Positions 40,997 to 49,062 of a stretch of DNA of 64,000 bases are shown one piece after another. The DNA comes from Microbacterium sp. AK031 (GTDB lineage: Bacteria > Actinomycetota > Actinomycetes > Actinomycetales > Microbacteriaceae): positions 310,001 through 374,000 of the forward strand of contig NZ_JANUCA010000001.1 in the NCBI RefSeq assembly GCF_024807145.1. The letters run 5' to 3'. The translations under genes were made by a program, and so were the position numbers. The notes under the pieces were generated by a model. It worked only from the letters and a program-made list of their open reading frames with translations. It searched no databases and was not told where the DNA came from. Positions within the stretch are counted from its first letter, which is position 1, and the number at the start of each line of letters is the position of its first letter.

Positions 40997-42454
40997 TCAG
41001 ACCGGCGTCTCGCCGCCCTGATTCGCGCCAGGGTCCTTGCCCTTGTCGTCCCCGGACTTCGTGTCGTCCCCGGGCTTCTTGTCGTCGCCCGCAGCACCGT
41101 CGTCGTCGCCCTTGTCGTCGCCTTCGGGGAAGTCATCTCCAGCCAGCAGCCGCGTCAGTGCCTCGTCGAACTCATCGGCCACGGGCTCCTCGCCCCGTGC
41201 GCGCGCCTGCAGCCGTTCGATCAGCGCCGTCGGGTCGTCGATGTCGGCAGCCGTCGGCTGCAGGTCGGGGTAGTCCCAGAGTGAATCGCGGGCGGCGATG
41301 CCGACAGCATCCGTCACCTTCCGCCACATCGCCGATGCCTCCCGCATCCGACGCGGACGCAGCTTGAGACCCACGAGCGCGCCGAGTGCGTCTTCCGCCG
41401 GTCCACCGACCGCGCGGCGCCGGCGAGCGGCCTCTGCGAGCCGCACGCTGTCGGGAAGACGCGATGTGGCTTCTGCGGTGACGACGTCCACCCAGCCGTC
41501 GATCGTCGCGATGATGTTCTCCAGGCGGGCGAGCGCCTCGCGCTGCGCCTCGGTCTGTGCGGGCAGGAGTGCGCCTCCTTCGATCGCCGCACGCAGCTCT
41601 TCCGGGTTCGAGGGGTCGAGACGGCTCGCGACGTCTTCGAGCGCCTCGACGTCGACGGTCACGCCGCGGGCGAAGTCGGTGATCTGCGACATGACGTGAA
41701 GGTGCAGCCACTTCGCGTGCCGGTACAGACGGGCGTAGGCCAGTTCGCGGGTCGCGAGGTAGAGGGCGATCTGATCTTCCGGAATCTCAAGTCCCTCACC
41801 GAACGCGGTGATGTTCTGGGGGACCAGCGCGGCCGTGCCGGCCGGGAGCACGGGGATGCCGACGTCACCGCCCGAGACGACCTCAAGAGAGAGATTGCCG
41901 AGCACCTGCCCGAACTGGGCGGCGAACACCGACGATCCGAGCCCGCGCATGAGCTGGCCTGCGCCCTGGATGGCCTCGCGCATGTCGTCGGGCACCTGCG
42001 TGTCGAGCGCGCTGGTGAGTGCGTCGGCGATGCTCGTGGAGACCGGGCCGGCGATCTCCTTCCACACCGGCAGCGTCTTCTCGACCCATTCGCCGCGCGT
42101 CATCGCCTGAGGGTTCTCGGCGAGCTCGGAGATCGTGGTCGCCTCGCCCAGCCACAGATTCGCGAGCGCGAAGGCATCGACGAGAGAGTGACGCGAGCCG
42201 TCTGTGATGCTCTGGCCCTCGCGATTCGCGATGTGCAGTGCCTGGCGCAGGGTGTTCTCCCACGGGTCGCCTCCGAATGCGCCCTGCAGCTGCCGCATGA
42301 GCCCGGCCATCATCGCCGGGTCGATCTCGAGGCCATCAGCGCCGCCGAGGGCGTTCTGAAGGGCGCTCAGATCGAAGTCTCCGCCGCCCGCGCCGGACAT
42401 CATCTTTCGCAGGAACTCGTGGAAGTCCTCTGGGTTCGGGTCGTTGTCTGCCAT
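40997..42454 (-). CDS. DUF2342 / putative zincin-fold protein (Rv3195-type)
   Basis: A 485-residue protein of the DUF2342 family, annotated as zinc-dependent metalloprotease by its zincin-like fold. The conserved block is DQIALYLATRELAYARLYRHAKWLHLHV and later DGWVDVVTAEATSRLPD. I cannot see an HExxH motif, and the equivalent segment has Tyr and Asp where the zincin members carry His, so activity is doubtful. The C-terminal 60 residues are a Gly/Asp/Lys-rich repeat tail (GDDKGDDDG). It diverges from the PDZ-Lon gene, as in M. tuberculosis. Confidence 0.88.
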   Translation of the reverse strand: MADNDPNPEDFHEFLRKMMSGAGGGDFDLSALQNALGGADGLEIDPAMMAGLMRQLQGAFGGDPWENTLRQALHIANREGQSITDGSRHSLVDAFALANLWLGEATTISELAENPQAMTRGEWVEKTLPVWKEIAGPVSTSIADALTSALDTQVPDDMREAIQGAGQLMRGLGSSVFAAQFGQVLGNLSLEVVSGGDVGIPVLPAGTAALVPQNITAFGEGLEIPEDQIALYLATRELAYARLYRHAKWLHLHVMSQITDFARGVTVDVEALEDVASRLDPSNPEELRAAIEGGALLPAQTEAQREALARLENIIATIDGWVDVVTAEATSRLPDSVRLAEAARRRRAVGGPAEDALGALVGLKLRPRRMREASAMWRKVTDAVGIAARDSLWDYPDLQPTAADIDDPTALIERLQARARGEEPVADEFDEALTRLLAGDDFPEGDDKGDDDGAAGDDKKPGDDTKSGDDKGKDPGANQGGETPV

Positions 42455-42560
42455 GTCGGTCGCCTCTCAGCACGTCGCTAGCCGTGACATCTACGCTAGT
42501 TGCAGGATTCTGCACGCGACCCCGACGCGAGCAGATCGCTGTACGCCGGTCGCGAACGAC

Positions 42561-42566
42561 GGAGGA
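42561..42566 (+). promoter_or_regulatory. Ribosome-binding site deciding the TTG start of the PDZ-Lon gene
   Basis: GGAGGA lies 5 nt before the TTG at 42572, while the upstream in-frame TTG at 42500 has no such site. A TACGCT at 42492-42497 could be the promoter, giving a leader of about 68 nt. Confidence 0.6.
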
Positions 42567-42571
42567 TCCAC

Positions 42572-43666
42572 TTGGCTCACACGCGCATTCCCAGGGTCGG
42601 CCTGGGCGTCTGGGCGCTCATCGTCGCGCTCATGGCTCTCGTGGTGCTCACCTTCCTGCCCACGCCCTACGTGATCCAGCGACCCGGCCCCGTGTACGAC
42701 ACGCTCGGCAGTGCCGCGGGCGAGGACGGTGAAGAGGTGCCGCTCATCGCGATCGACGGCGCAGCGACGTTCGAGACCAGCGGCAGCCTCAACCTGCTGA
42801 CGGTGCAGGTCGTGGGCAACAGGGAGCGCACGCCGTCGTGGTTCGAACTGGCGCTCGCCTGGATGAACTCGTCTCGCGCCGTGATACCGATCGACGCGGT
42901 GTTCCCCGAGGGCGTGACGAACGAGGATCGCGATGAGCGCAACGCGGCGCTGATGGTCGATTCACAGCATGAGGCGACTGCCGCGGCACTGAACGAACTG
43001 GGCTACGACACCGGCGCCGAGGTGAAGGTCGTCGATGCCGTCGACGGTTCCCCGGCGGACGGAGTGCTCGAAGAAGGCGATGTCATCACGGAGATCGACG
43101 GCGCGAAGGTCACCAGTGCGGCCGAACTGCGTGCTGCGATCCAGGATGCCGAGGGGACGACTGTCGAACTCACTGTGCTCCGCGGCGACGAGCAGCCGAT
43201 CGGCGTCGAACTCACGCCGGAGCTCCACACCGAGGGCGGCGTCGACACCTGGCTCATCGGCATCACGCTGACCACCGAGTACGACTTCCCGATCGACGTG
43301 ACCATCCAGCTCGACAACGTGGGTGGGCCGAGCGCGGGGATGATGTTCGCGCTCGGCATCATCGACGAGCTCACGCCGGGGGAGATGACCGGTGGCAACG
43401 ACATCGCAGGCACCGGCACGATCGACGCGGCCGGCACGGTGGGTCCGATCGGCGGCATCAGGCAGAAGCTGTACGGAGCGGTCGACGCGGGGGCCGACTA
43501 CTTCCTCGCCCCGGCATCCAACTGCGACGAGGTCGTCGGACATGTCCCGGATGGGCTGCAGGCGATCAGCACTGCGACGCTCGAAGAGTCCCTCGATGCG
43601 CTCGAGGTGATCGCGAACGACGGCGACGTCGACGCACTGCCCACATGTGCGGCGCCTGCGCAGTGA
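42572..43666 (+). CDS. Membrane PDZ domain + Lon-like (S16) protease
   Basis: A 364-residue protein: one N-terminal membrane helix (about 10-32), an extracytoplasmic PDZ-like domain (about 135-225, with DGSPADGVLEEGDVITEIDG) and a Lon-type protease domain. The Ser/Lys dyad is S254 (GGPSAGMMFA) and K299 (GGIRQKLYGA), 45 residues apart as in Lon. There is no ATPase domain. Homologues are YlbL of Bacillus, implicated in stress and cell-division control, and Rv3194c. The TTG start is chosen from the GGAGGA site. Confidence 0.93.
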   Translation: MAHTRIPRVGLGVWALIVALMALVVLTFLPTPYVIQRPGPVYDTLGSAAGEDGEEVPLIAIDGAATFETSGSLNLLTVQVVGNRERTPSWFELALAWMNSSRAVIPIDAVFPEGVTNEDRDERNAALMVDSQHEATAAALNELGYDTGAEVKVVDAVDGSPADGVLEEGDVITEIDGAKVTSAAELRAAIQDAEGTTVELTVLRGDEQPIGVELTPELHTEGGVDTWLIGITLTTEYDFPIDVTIQLDNVGGPSAGMMFALGIIDELTPGEMTGGNDIAGTGTIDAAGTVGPIGGIRQKLYGAVDAGADYFLAPASNCDEVVGHVPDGLQAISTATLEESLDALEVIANDGDVDALPTCAAPAQ

Positions 43667-43734
43667 CATTGCGCTGAGAGCGGATCGTGACCCGACCGAC
43701 AGCCCAGGCACAGCACTCATCCACGCGCCATGCA

Positions 43735-43740
43735 TAGGAT
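43735..43740 (+). promoter_or_regulatory. -10 element, leaderless start of UPF0182 gene
   Basis: TAGGAT with 6 nt to the GTG at 43747. Confidence 0.6.
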
Positions 43741-43746
43741 GGAGGC

Positions 43747-46671
43747 GTGACCACGACCTCGGCGCCGAATCCGGCCACGCCCCGCACATCACGACGGATC
43801 ATCACGATATCGCTGGTGATCATCGCAGCGATCATCGCTGCCTTCTTCGTCTTCGCGTCTCTCTACACGGACTTCCTCTGGTTCGACCAGCTGCAGTTCG
43901 CGAACGTTCTCACCACGCAGTGGCTTGCCACCGCGTCGATGTTCGTCGTGGGGTTCCTGGGGATGGCGGTGCCGCTGTTCATCGTGATCCAGCTGGCGTA
44001 CCGCCTGCGCCCGGTCTACGCGCGACTGAGTTCGCAGCTGGACCGGTACCAGGAGGTCATCGAGCCGCTGCGCCGCCTCGCCATGTGGGGCATGCCGATA
44101 TTCTTCGGCCTGTTCGCAGGGTTCGCTGCCGCGGGCAACTGGGAGACCGTCTGGCTGTGGTTCAACGGCGGCGCGACAGGGGAAGTCGACCCGCAGTTCG
44201 GCATGGACACCGGGTTCTACCTGTTCGCGATGCCCTTCTATTCGATCCTGCTGGCGTTCGTCTCGGCCGTCCTCCTGCTGTCGCTGATCGTCACGGCGCT
44301 GGTGTCGTACCTGTACGGCTCTGTGCGAATCGGCCAGGGAGAGCTGCGCATCTCGAAGCCGGCACGCATCCAGCTGGCCGTGCTCGCCGGGCTCTACCTG
44401 CTGGTGCAGGCCGCAAGTCTCTGGCTCGACCGCTACAAGACGCTCGTCACCACTGAGGACCGCATCACCGGTGCCGCGTACACGAGCGTCAATGCCACGA
44501 TCCCTGGCATGGCGATCCTCGCGATCCTTGCCGCGCTCGTCGCCATCCTCTTCTTCGTCACAGCCATCATCGGTCGCTGGCGCTTCCCGCTCGTCGCGAC
44601 CGGCCTGCTGATCGTGGCATCCCTCGTCGTCGGAATCGGCTACCCGTGGGTCGTGACGACCTTCCAGGTGCGTCCGAACCAGAACAGCTTCCAGGCCGAG
44701 TTCTACCAGCGCAACATCGACGGCACCAAGAGCGCCTACGACATCGCCGATCTCGAGGTGACGCCGTTCAAGGCGGAGACCACCGCCGAGGCGGGGCAGC
44801 TGCGCAACGATGCTGAGACCACGGCATCCATCCGCATCCTCGACCCGAGCATCATCAGCCCGACGGTGCAGCAGCTCGAGCAGTTCCGCAACTACTACCA
44901 GTTCCAGGAGACCCTGGATGTCGACCGCTACAACATCGACGGCGAAACGCAGGACACGGTCGTTGCGGTGCGCGAGATCAACGTCGACAAGCTCGGTGAC
45001 AGCAACAGCTGGAACAACCGCACGGCGGTCTACACCCACGGCTACGGACTCGTGGCCGCCGCGGGCAACCAGCGCACCAGTGAGGGTGAGCCGGTGTTCC
45101 TCGAACGCGGCATCCCGTCCTCCGGCTTCCTCACGGAGAGCGAGGACTATGAGCCGCGGGTGTACTTCGGCGAAGGCTCGCCGCTGTACTCGATCGTGGG
45201 AGCGCCGGAAGGCACGGATCCGGTCGAGATCGATTATCCGCGTGGCACCGACGGCGCGAACGAGACGAAGAACACTTTCGAGGGCGATGGCGGTCCGAGC
45301 GTCGGCGGCACATTCAACAAGCTGCTGTACGCGCTGAAGTTCCAGGAGGCGGAGATACTCTTCTCCGACCTCGTGAACTCTGATTCGCAGATCCTCTACG
45401 ACCGCGACCCGATCACCCGTGTGCAGAAGGTCGCGCCGTACCTCGAGCTCGACAGCGACCCGTACCCGAGCGTCGTGGACGGTCGCGTCGTCTGGATCGT
45501 CGACGGCTACACGACGAGCTCGACGCACCCGTACTCGACGAGCGTGAGCCTGCAGGATGCGATCGCTGATTCGAACACGGCTGCGCCGAACTTCGCGATC
45601 GACGACATCAACTACATCCGCAATTCGGTCAAGGCCACTGTCGACGCCTACGACGGCTCGGTGACCCTTTACGCGTGGGACGACGAGGACCCGATCCTCG
45701 AGGCGTGGCAGAAGGTGTACCCGTCGACCGTCGAGCCGATCAGTGAGATGTCGGCAGATCTGATGAGCCACGTCCGCTATCCGACCGACCTTTTCAAGGT
45801 GCAGCGCGAGATCCTCGGTGTGTACCACGTCGACACCGCCGGCTCGTTCGCCCAGCAGGACAACCGCTGGCAGACGCCGAACGATCCGCGCAACGACACC
45901 CAGCTGCAGCCGCCGTACTACCTGTCGATGCAGATGCCGGGGCAGGATTCGCCGCGGTTCTCGATGTTCTCCACGTTCATCCCCGCGTCCTCGCAGGGCA
46001 CGACGAGTCGTAACGTTCTGATGGGCTACCTCGCGGTCGATTCGGATGCCGGAGCCACCGAGGGCGAGAAGGCAGAAGGCTACGGACAGCTGCGGATGCT
46101 CGAGATCGACGCCGACACGACGGTCCCGGGTCCAGGGCAGGTGCAGAACACCTTCGACTCCGACACCACGATCGCCGACAAGCTCAACGTGCTGACGCTG
46201 GGCAAGTCCGAGGTCAAGTACGGCAACCTGCTGACGTTGCCCGTCGGTGGCGGTCTGCTCTATGTGCAGCCCGTGTACGTGCAGTCGTCCGAGGGCACTC
46301 AGCTGCCGCTGCTGCAGAAGGTGCTGGTCACGTTCGGAGACAGCATCGCCTTCGAGGACACTCTCTCCGCGGCGCTCGACGTGATCTTCGGCGGAGACTC
46401 CGGCGCGAGCGGTGGCGACGAGGAAGTGGCGCCGGTCGATCCCGGTGACGGCACGGACCCGCCGGAAGAGGGGACGACGGATCCAGGAACCACGGAGCCC
46501 GATCCGGGCACCGGGACGGACGCCCGCGCTGAGGCCCTTGCCGACGCGCAGCAAGCGCTGACCGACCGCGAGGCGGCTCTGAAGGCCGGTGACCTCACCG
46601 CGTTCGCCGAAGCCGACAAGCGCCTCACGGCCGCGATCACCGAGCTGCTGGCTCTGGAGTCCGCCAAGTAG
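43747..46671 (+). CDS. UPF0182 family membrane protein (Rv3193c-type)
   Basis: A 974-residue protein with about seven membrane helices in residues 20-310 and a large extracytoplasmic region (about 320-890), then a Pro/Asp/Thr/Gly linker (DPGDGTDPPEEGTTDPGTTEPDPG) and a short helical C-terminal segment. It matches the UPF0182 family, whose function is unknown. The same order PDZ-Lon/UPF0182 is seen in M. tuberculosis (Rv3194c-Rv3193c). The GTG start is set by TAGGAT 6 nt upstream; a terminator follows. Confidence 0.93.
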   Translation: MTTTSAPNPATPRTSRRIITISLVIIAAIIAAFFVFASLYTDFLWFDQLQFANVLTTQWLATASMFVVGFLGMAVPLFIVIQLAYRLRPVYARLSSQLDRYQEVIEPLRRLAMWGMPIFFGLFAGFAAAGNWETVWLWFNGGATGEVDPQFGMDTGFYLFAMPFYSILLAFVSAVLLLSLIVTALVSYLYGSVRIGQGELRISKPARIQLAVLAGLYLLVQAASLWLDRYKTLVTTEDRITGAAYTSVNATIPGMAILAILAALVAILFFVTAIIGRWRFPLVATGLLIVASLVVGIGYPWVVTTFQVRPNQNSFQAEFYQRNIDGTKSAYDIADLEVTPFKAETTAEAGQLRNDAETTASIRILDPSIISPTVQQLEQFRNYYQFQETLDVDRYNIDGETQDTVVAVREINVDKLGDSNSWNNRTAVYTHGYGLVAAAGNQRTSEGEPVFLERGIPSSGFLTESEDYEPRVYFGEGSPLYSIVGAPEGTDPVEIDYPRGTDGANETKNTFEGDGGPSVGGTFNKLLYALKFQEAEILFSDLVNSDSQILYDRDPITRVQKVAPYLELDSDPYPSVVDGRVVWIVDGYTTSSTHPYSTSVSLQDAIADSNTAAPNFAIDDINYIRNSVKATVDAYDGSVTLYAWDDEDPILEAWQKVYPSTVEPISEMSADLMSHVRYPTDLFKVQREILGVYHVDTAGSFAQQDNRWQTPNDPRNDTQLQPPYYLSMQMPGQDSPRFSMFSTFIPASSQGTTSRNVLMGYLAVDSDAGATEGEKAEGYGQLRMLEIDADTTVPGPGQVQNTFDSDTTIADKLNVLTLGKSEVKYGNLLTLPVGGGLLYVQPVYVQSSEGTQLPLLQKVLVTFGDSIAFEDTLSAALDVIFGGDSGASGGDEEVAPVDPGDGTDPPEEGTTDPGTTEPDPGTGTDARAEALADAQQALTDREAALKAGDLTAFAEADKRLTAAITELLALESAK

Positions 46672-46681
46672 GCCAGACACA

Positions 46682-46719
46682 ACGAAAAACGGGCGCTCCG
46701 CGAGGGGCGCCCGTTTCGT
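46682..46719 (+). terminator. Terminator after the UPF0182 gene
   Basis: Arms 46688-46696 and 46707-46715 (AACGGGCGC/GCGCCCGTT) pair, with outer ACGA/TCGT extending the stem. Confidence 0.85.
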
Positions 46720-46768
46720 GTATCAGCGGTCATCTCCGGCCTGGAGGGAAGGCGGAGGAGGGAAGGCG

Positions 46769-46808
46769 AAAGGCCCCTGATCTGGATTTCTCCTGATCAG
46801 GGGCCTTT
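46769..46808 (-). terminator. Terminator of the tRNA-fMet gene
   Basis: Arms 46769-46782 and 46795-46808 form a perfect 14-bp stem ending in AAA/TTT, 17 bp after the tRNA 3' end on the minus strand. Confidence 0.88.
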
Positions 46809-46824
46809 CTTGTGTCGCTTCTCG

Positions 46825-46898
46825 TTGCGGGGACAGGATTTGAACCTGCGACCTCCGGGTTATGAGCCCGGCGAGCTACCGAACTGCTCCACCCCGCG
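46825..46898 (-). tRNA. Initiator tRNA-fMet (CAT)
   Basis: A complete cloverleaf on the minus strand, 74 nt including discriminator A73; CCA is not encoded. The acceptor stem is CGCGGGG/CCCCGCA, so base 1 and base 72 are a C:A mismatch. The anticodon loop is CTCATAA, and the anticodon stem has the three G:C pairs (GGG/CCC). Both features mark the initiator, not the elongator. Its promoter and terminator flank it, so it is a single-gene unit. Confidence 0.95.
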
Positions 46899-46909
46899 GC
46901 ACGTCTACT

Positions 46910-46938
46910 AGCCTAACACGGGTTTCGGCGCTGGTTAA
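46910..46938 (-). promoter_or_regulatory. Promoter of the tRNA-fMet gene
   Basis: On the minus strand TTAACC (46933-46938), 17 nt, then TAGGCT (46910-46915), with the tRNA 5' end 12 nt downstream. Confidence 0.6.
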
Positions 46939-46967
46939 CCACGGGCAAACTGCGCGAGGATGGAAGC

Positions 46968-47771
46968 ATGTCCGAGATCCCCGCACTCACCGTCGCCGTC
47001 TGCCAGTTCAGCCCCACGGCCTCGCGAGCGGACAATCGCAGCCGCATCGCGCAGCTCACGGCGGATGCCGCAGCGAGGGGCGCGCGCCTGGTGGTGTTCC
47101 CTGAGTACTCGAGCTATTTCGTCGACCCGATGGATGCGACTTTGGCTGAGAACTCAGAACCGCTCGACGGAGATTTCGTCGCCTCGCTGCAGGCGACGGC
47201 GTCCGCTCATGATGTCACGATCGTCGCCGGCCTCGTGGAATCGGCACGGGAGCGGGTGCGCAACACTCTCGTCGCAGTGGATGCCACGGGCCTGCGCGCG
47301 ACGTACCGAAAACAGCACCTGTACGACGCGTTCGGGCAGACCGAGTCGGACTGGATCGAGGCGGGGGAGCTGGGCGCTCCCCAGACACTCGAGACCGGGG
47401 GACTGCGCATCGCGATGATGACCTGCTACGACCTGCGGTTCCCCGAGGTCGCTCGCACGCTCGTGGATGCAGGCGCCGACGTCATCGTCGTTCCGGCGGA
47501 ATGGGTTCGCGGACCTCTCAAAGAGCACCACTGGACGACGCTGCTCGCTGCGCGCGCGATCGAGAACACGGTCTACGTGGTCTCGGCCGACCATCCGCCG
47601 CCGATCGGCGTCGGGCACTCGCAGATCGTCGATCCGCAGGGCGTCGTACTCGCGGGGGCGGGCACAGGAGAGGGCATCGCCGTTGCGGATCTCACGAAGG
47701 ATGCCGTCACCGACGTGCGCGAGGTGAATCCGGTGCTGCGGCTGCGCCGATACGGCGTCGTCCCGCGCTGA
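46968..47771 (+). CDS. Carbon-nitrogen hydrolase (nitrilase superfamily amidase)
   Basis: A 267-residue protein with the nitrilase-superfamily triad: Glu in VFPEYSS (about 43), Lys in YRKQHLYDAFG and Cys in MMTCYDLRFPE. A last conserved Glu lies near HHWTTLLAARAIENT. It resembles the branch with omega-amidase (Nit2) and deaminated-glutathione amidase (Nit1); the substrate is open. The ATG lies 6 nt after GAGGAT, a near-consensus -10. Confidence 0.9.
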   Translation: MSEIPALTVAVCQFSPTASRADNRSRIAQLTADAAARGARLVVFPEYSSYFVDPMDATLAENSEPLDGDFVASLQATASAHDVTIVAGLVESARERVRNTLVAVDATGLRATYRKQHLYDAFGQTESDWIEAGELGAPQTLETGGLRIAMMTCYDLRFPEVARTLVDAGADVIVVPAEWVRGPLKEHHWTTLLAARAIENTVYVVSADHPPPIGVGHSQIVDPQGVVLAGAGTGEGIAVADLTKDAVTDVREVNPVLRLRRYGVVPR

Positions 47772-47799
47772 GCGGATTCGTCTCCCGCACGTGGCGTCG

Positions 47800-47815
47800 A
47801 TGGGAGCTTCTCGCA
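47800..47815. repeat. Palindromic-repeat copy 1, downstream of the DUF559 gene
   Basis: ATGGGAGCTTCTCGCA at 47800-47815 is identical to the copy at 48912-48927. Neighbouring GCACGTG words occur at 47787-47793 and 47813-47819. Confidence 0.85.
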
Positions 47816-47822
47816 CGTGAGA

Positions 47823-48818
47823 TCAGCTCCCGGGGATGCAAAGAGCTCCTTCGTGCGAGCGACCCGCTCGATGCATGACGCCGTGACCCATGATCAGTGG
47901 GCAGCGAGCGTGAAAGGCGCGGCTGAGCAGGCTCTGGAATGCGCTGCGGCCCGACGTCAGATCGAGTTCGGTCATGCGGATGACGATCCACCCGAGCTCC
48001 TCCAACCTGCATTGACGTTGGATGTCGATGCGCCACTGATCACGGTCAGTGCGATGACCGTCACCCTCATACTCGATCGCGATCTTCAGCTTCGGATAGG
48101 CCAGATCGACGGTCGCCACGAGCTGGCCCGCATCGTGAACGGCGTGCTGCACGACAGGTTCCGGCAGCCCTGCGTCGATGATCGCGATTCGAGCCTGCGT
48201 CTCCTTCGGGGAATCGACTCCTGCTCTCACGAGTTCGAGCGCCTCGCTTACCTTCCGCACTCCAGGGAAAGCGCCGAGCGCGTCGAGCTGCGAGCGGATG
48301 CTGTCGATCGAGCAGAACGGACGCACCATTCGCAGTCCGGGGTACCGCTGCGACCGTGTGACGATCGGATCCAGCATCACGAGGTGCTCGACGTCGAGTC
48401 GCGGCGAGAGGAGTGCGACCGTCGACACCGGATCCATCGTGCTCAGACCGCCGACTGCGTAGGTCTGCCCGCGGTCGGCGGCGACCCTTTGCCCGCGTAC
48501 GCCGGACACGCGTGGCGGTGAGGCATCGGCGGGAACGGTGATCTGCAGCGACTCGGATGGCGTCCAATGCCACGGCAATGGAAGACCCCAGACGCGCGCG
48601 GCCGTCACACCGCAGTATCGATGTCCGTCCCGCATACGCGGCGCGAAGCACTCGACGCGCTGGAGGAAGGCCGTCGGAGTCTCCACGGCGCGGATGCCGG
48701 GGAACGGGCGATGCAGATCGCCGGCGTTCGCCCTGCCCCTCCCGACGCCGGCTGTCGCAGCATCCGAGATGCGGAAGACGTCGCCGAGGCGACGGGGCAG
48801 AGGCGTTCGATGGCGCAT
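47823..48818 (-). CDS. DUF559 (Vsr-like) endonuclease-domain protein with AbiEi-like N-terminus
   Basis: A 331-residue protein. The C-terminal DUF559 domain (about 225-310) keeps the PD-(D/E)XK/Vsr pattern: KIAIEYEGDGHR, DIQRQCRLEELGWIVIR. The N-terminal region (residues 1-90) resembles the AbiEi_4/type IV antitoxin-like domain that precedes DUF559 in many actinobacterial proteins. Such genes often occur in several copies per genome, with no proven function. The ATG at 48818 lies 6 nt after GAGGAT. Identical palindromic repeats flank the gene on both sides. Confidence 0.85.
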   Translation of the reverse strand: MRHRTPLPRRLGDVFRISDAATAGVGRGRANAGDLHRPFPGIRAVETPTAFLQRVECFAPRMRDGHRYCGVTAARVWGLPLPWHWTPSESLQITVPADASPPRVSGVRGQRVAADRGQTYAVGGLSTMDPVSTVALLSPRLDVEHLVMLDPIVTRSQRYPGLRMVRPFCSIDSIRSQLDALGAFPGVRKVSEALELVRAGVDSPKETQARIAIIDAGLPEPVVQHAVHDAGQLVATVDLAYPKLKIAIEYEGDGHRTDRDQWRIDIQRQCRLEELGWIVIRMTELDLTSGRSAFQSLLSRAFHARCPLIMGHGVMHRAGRSHEGALCIPGS

Positions 48819-49062
48819 GCGGCCATCCTCGCCACGAAACGTCCCGCCGGATGCCGCATAAGCGCGTTCGGAGGAGAACTTCTTCGACTTCGCACCTGTG
48901 CAGGACGAGTCATGGGAGCTTCTCGCATCTCCGATCACCGGGAAACGTGCGAGAAGCTCCTTTCGGCGAGCCCACACGTGACTTGCGTCAGGCCACCTGC
49001 GACGCGCGCGCGAGACCAAACGCGGCTGCGCGCCAGGTGCCCCCCCCGCCCCGCGCGAGACC
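48819..49062. other. 244-bp intergenic region upstream of the DUF559 gene
   Basis: No gene seen; it carries the second palindromic repeat (48912-48960). Both flanking genes read on the minus strand. Confidence 0.5.
48912..48960. repeat. Palindromic-repeat copies 2 and 3, hairpin upstream of the DUF559 gene
   Basis: ATGGGAGCTTCTCGCA (48912-48927) repeats the copy at 47800-47815. Its core GGAGCTTCTCGCA (48915-48927) is exactly complementary to 48948-48960, a 13-bp perfect inverted repeat around a 20-nt loop. Confidence 0.88.

Noticed and set aside
43789..46680. A 963-codon open frame antisense to the UPF0182 gene
   Set aside because: Shadow of a codon-biased gene; no recognisable domain and the plus-strand protein is a known family.
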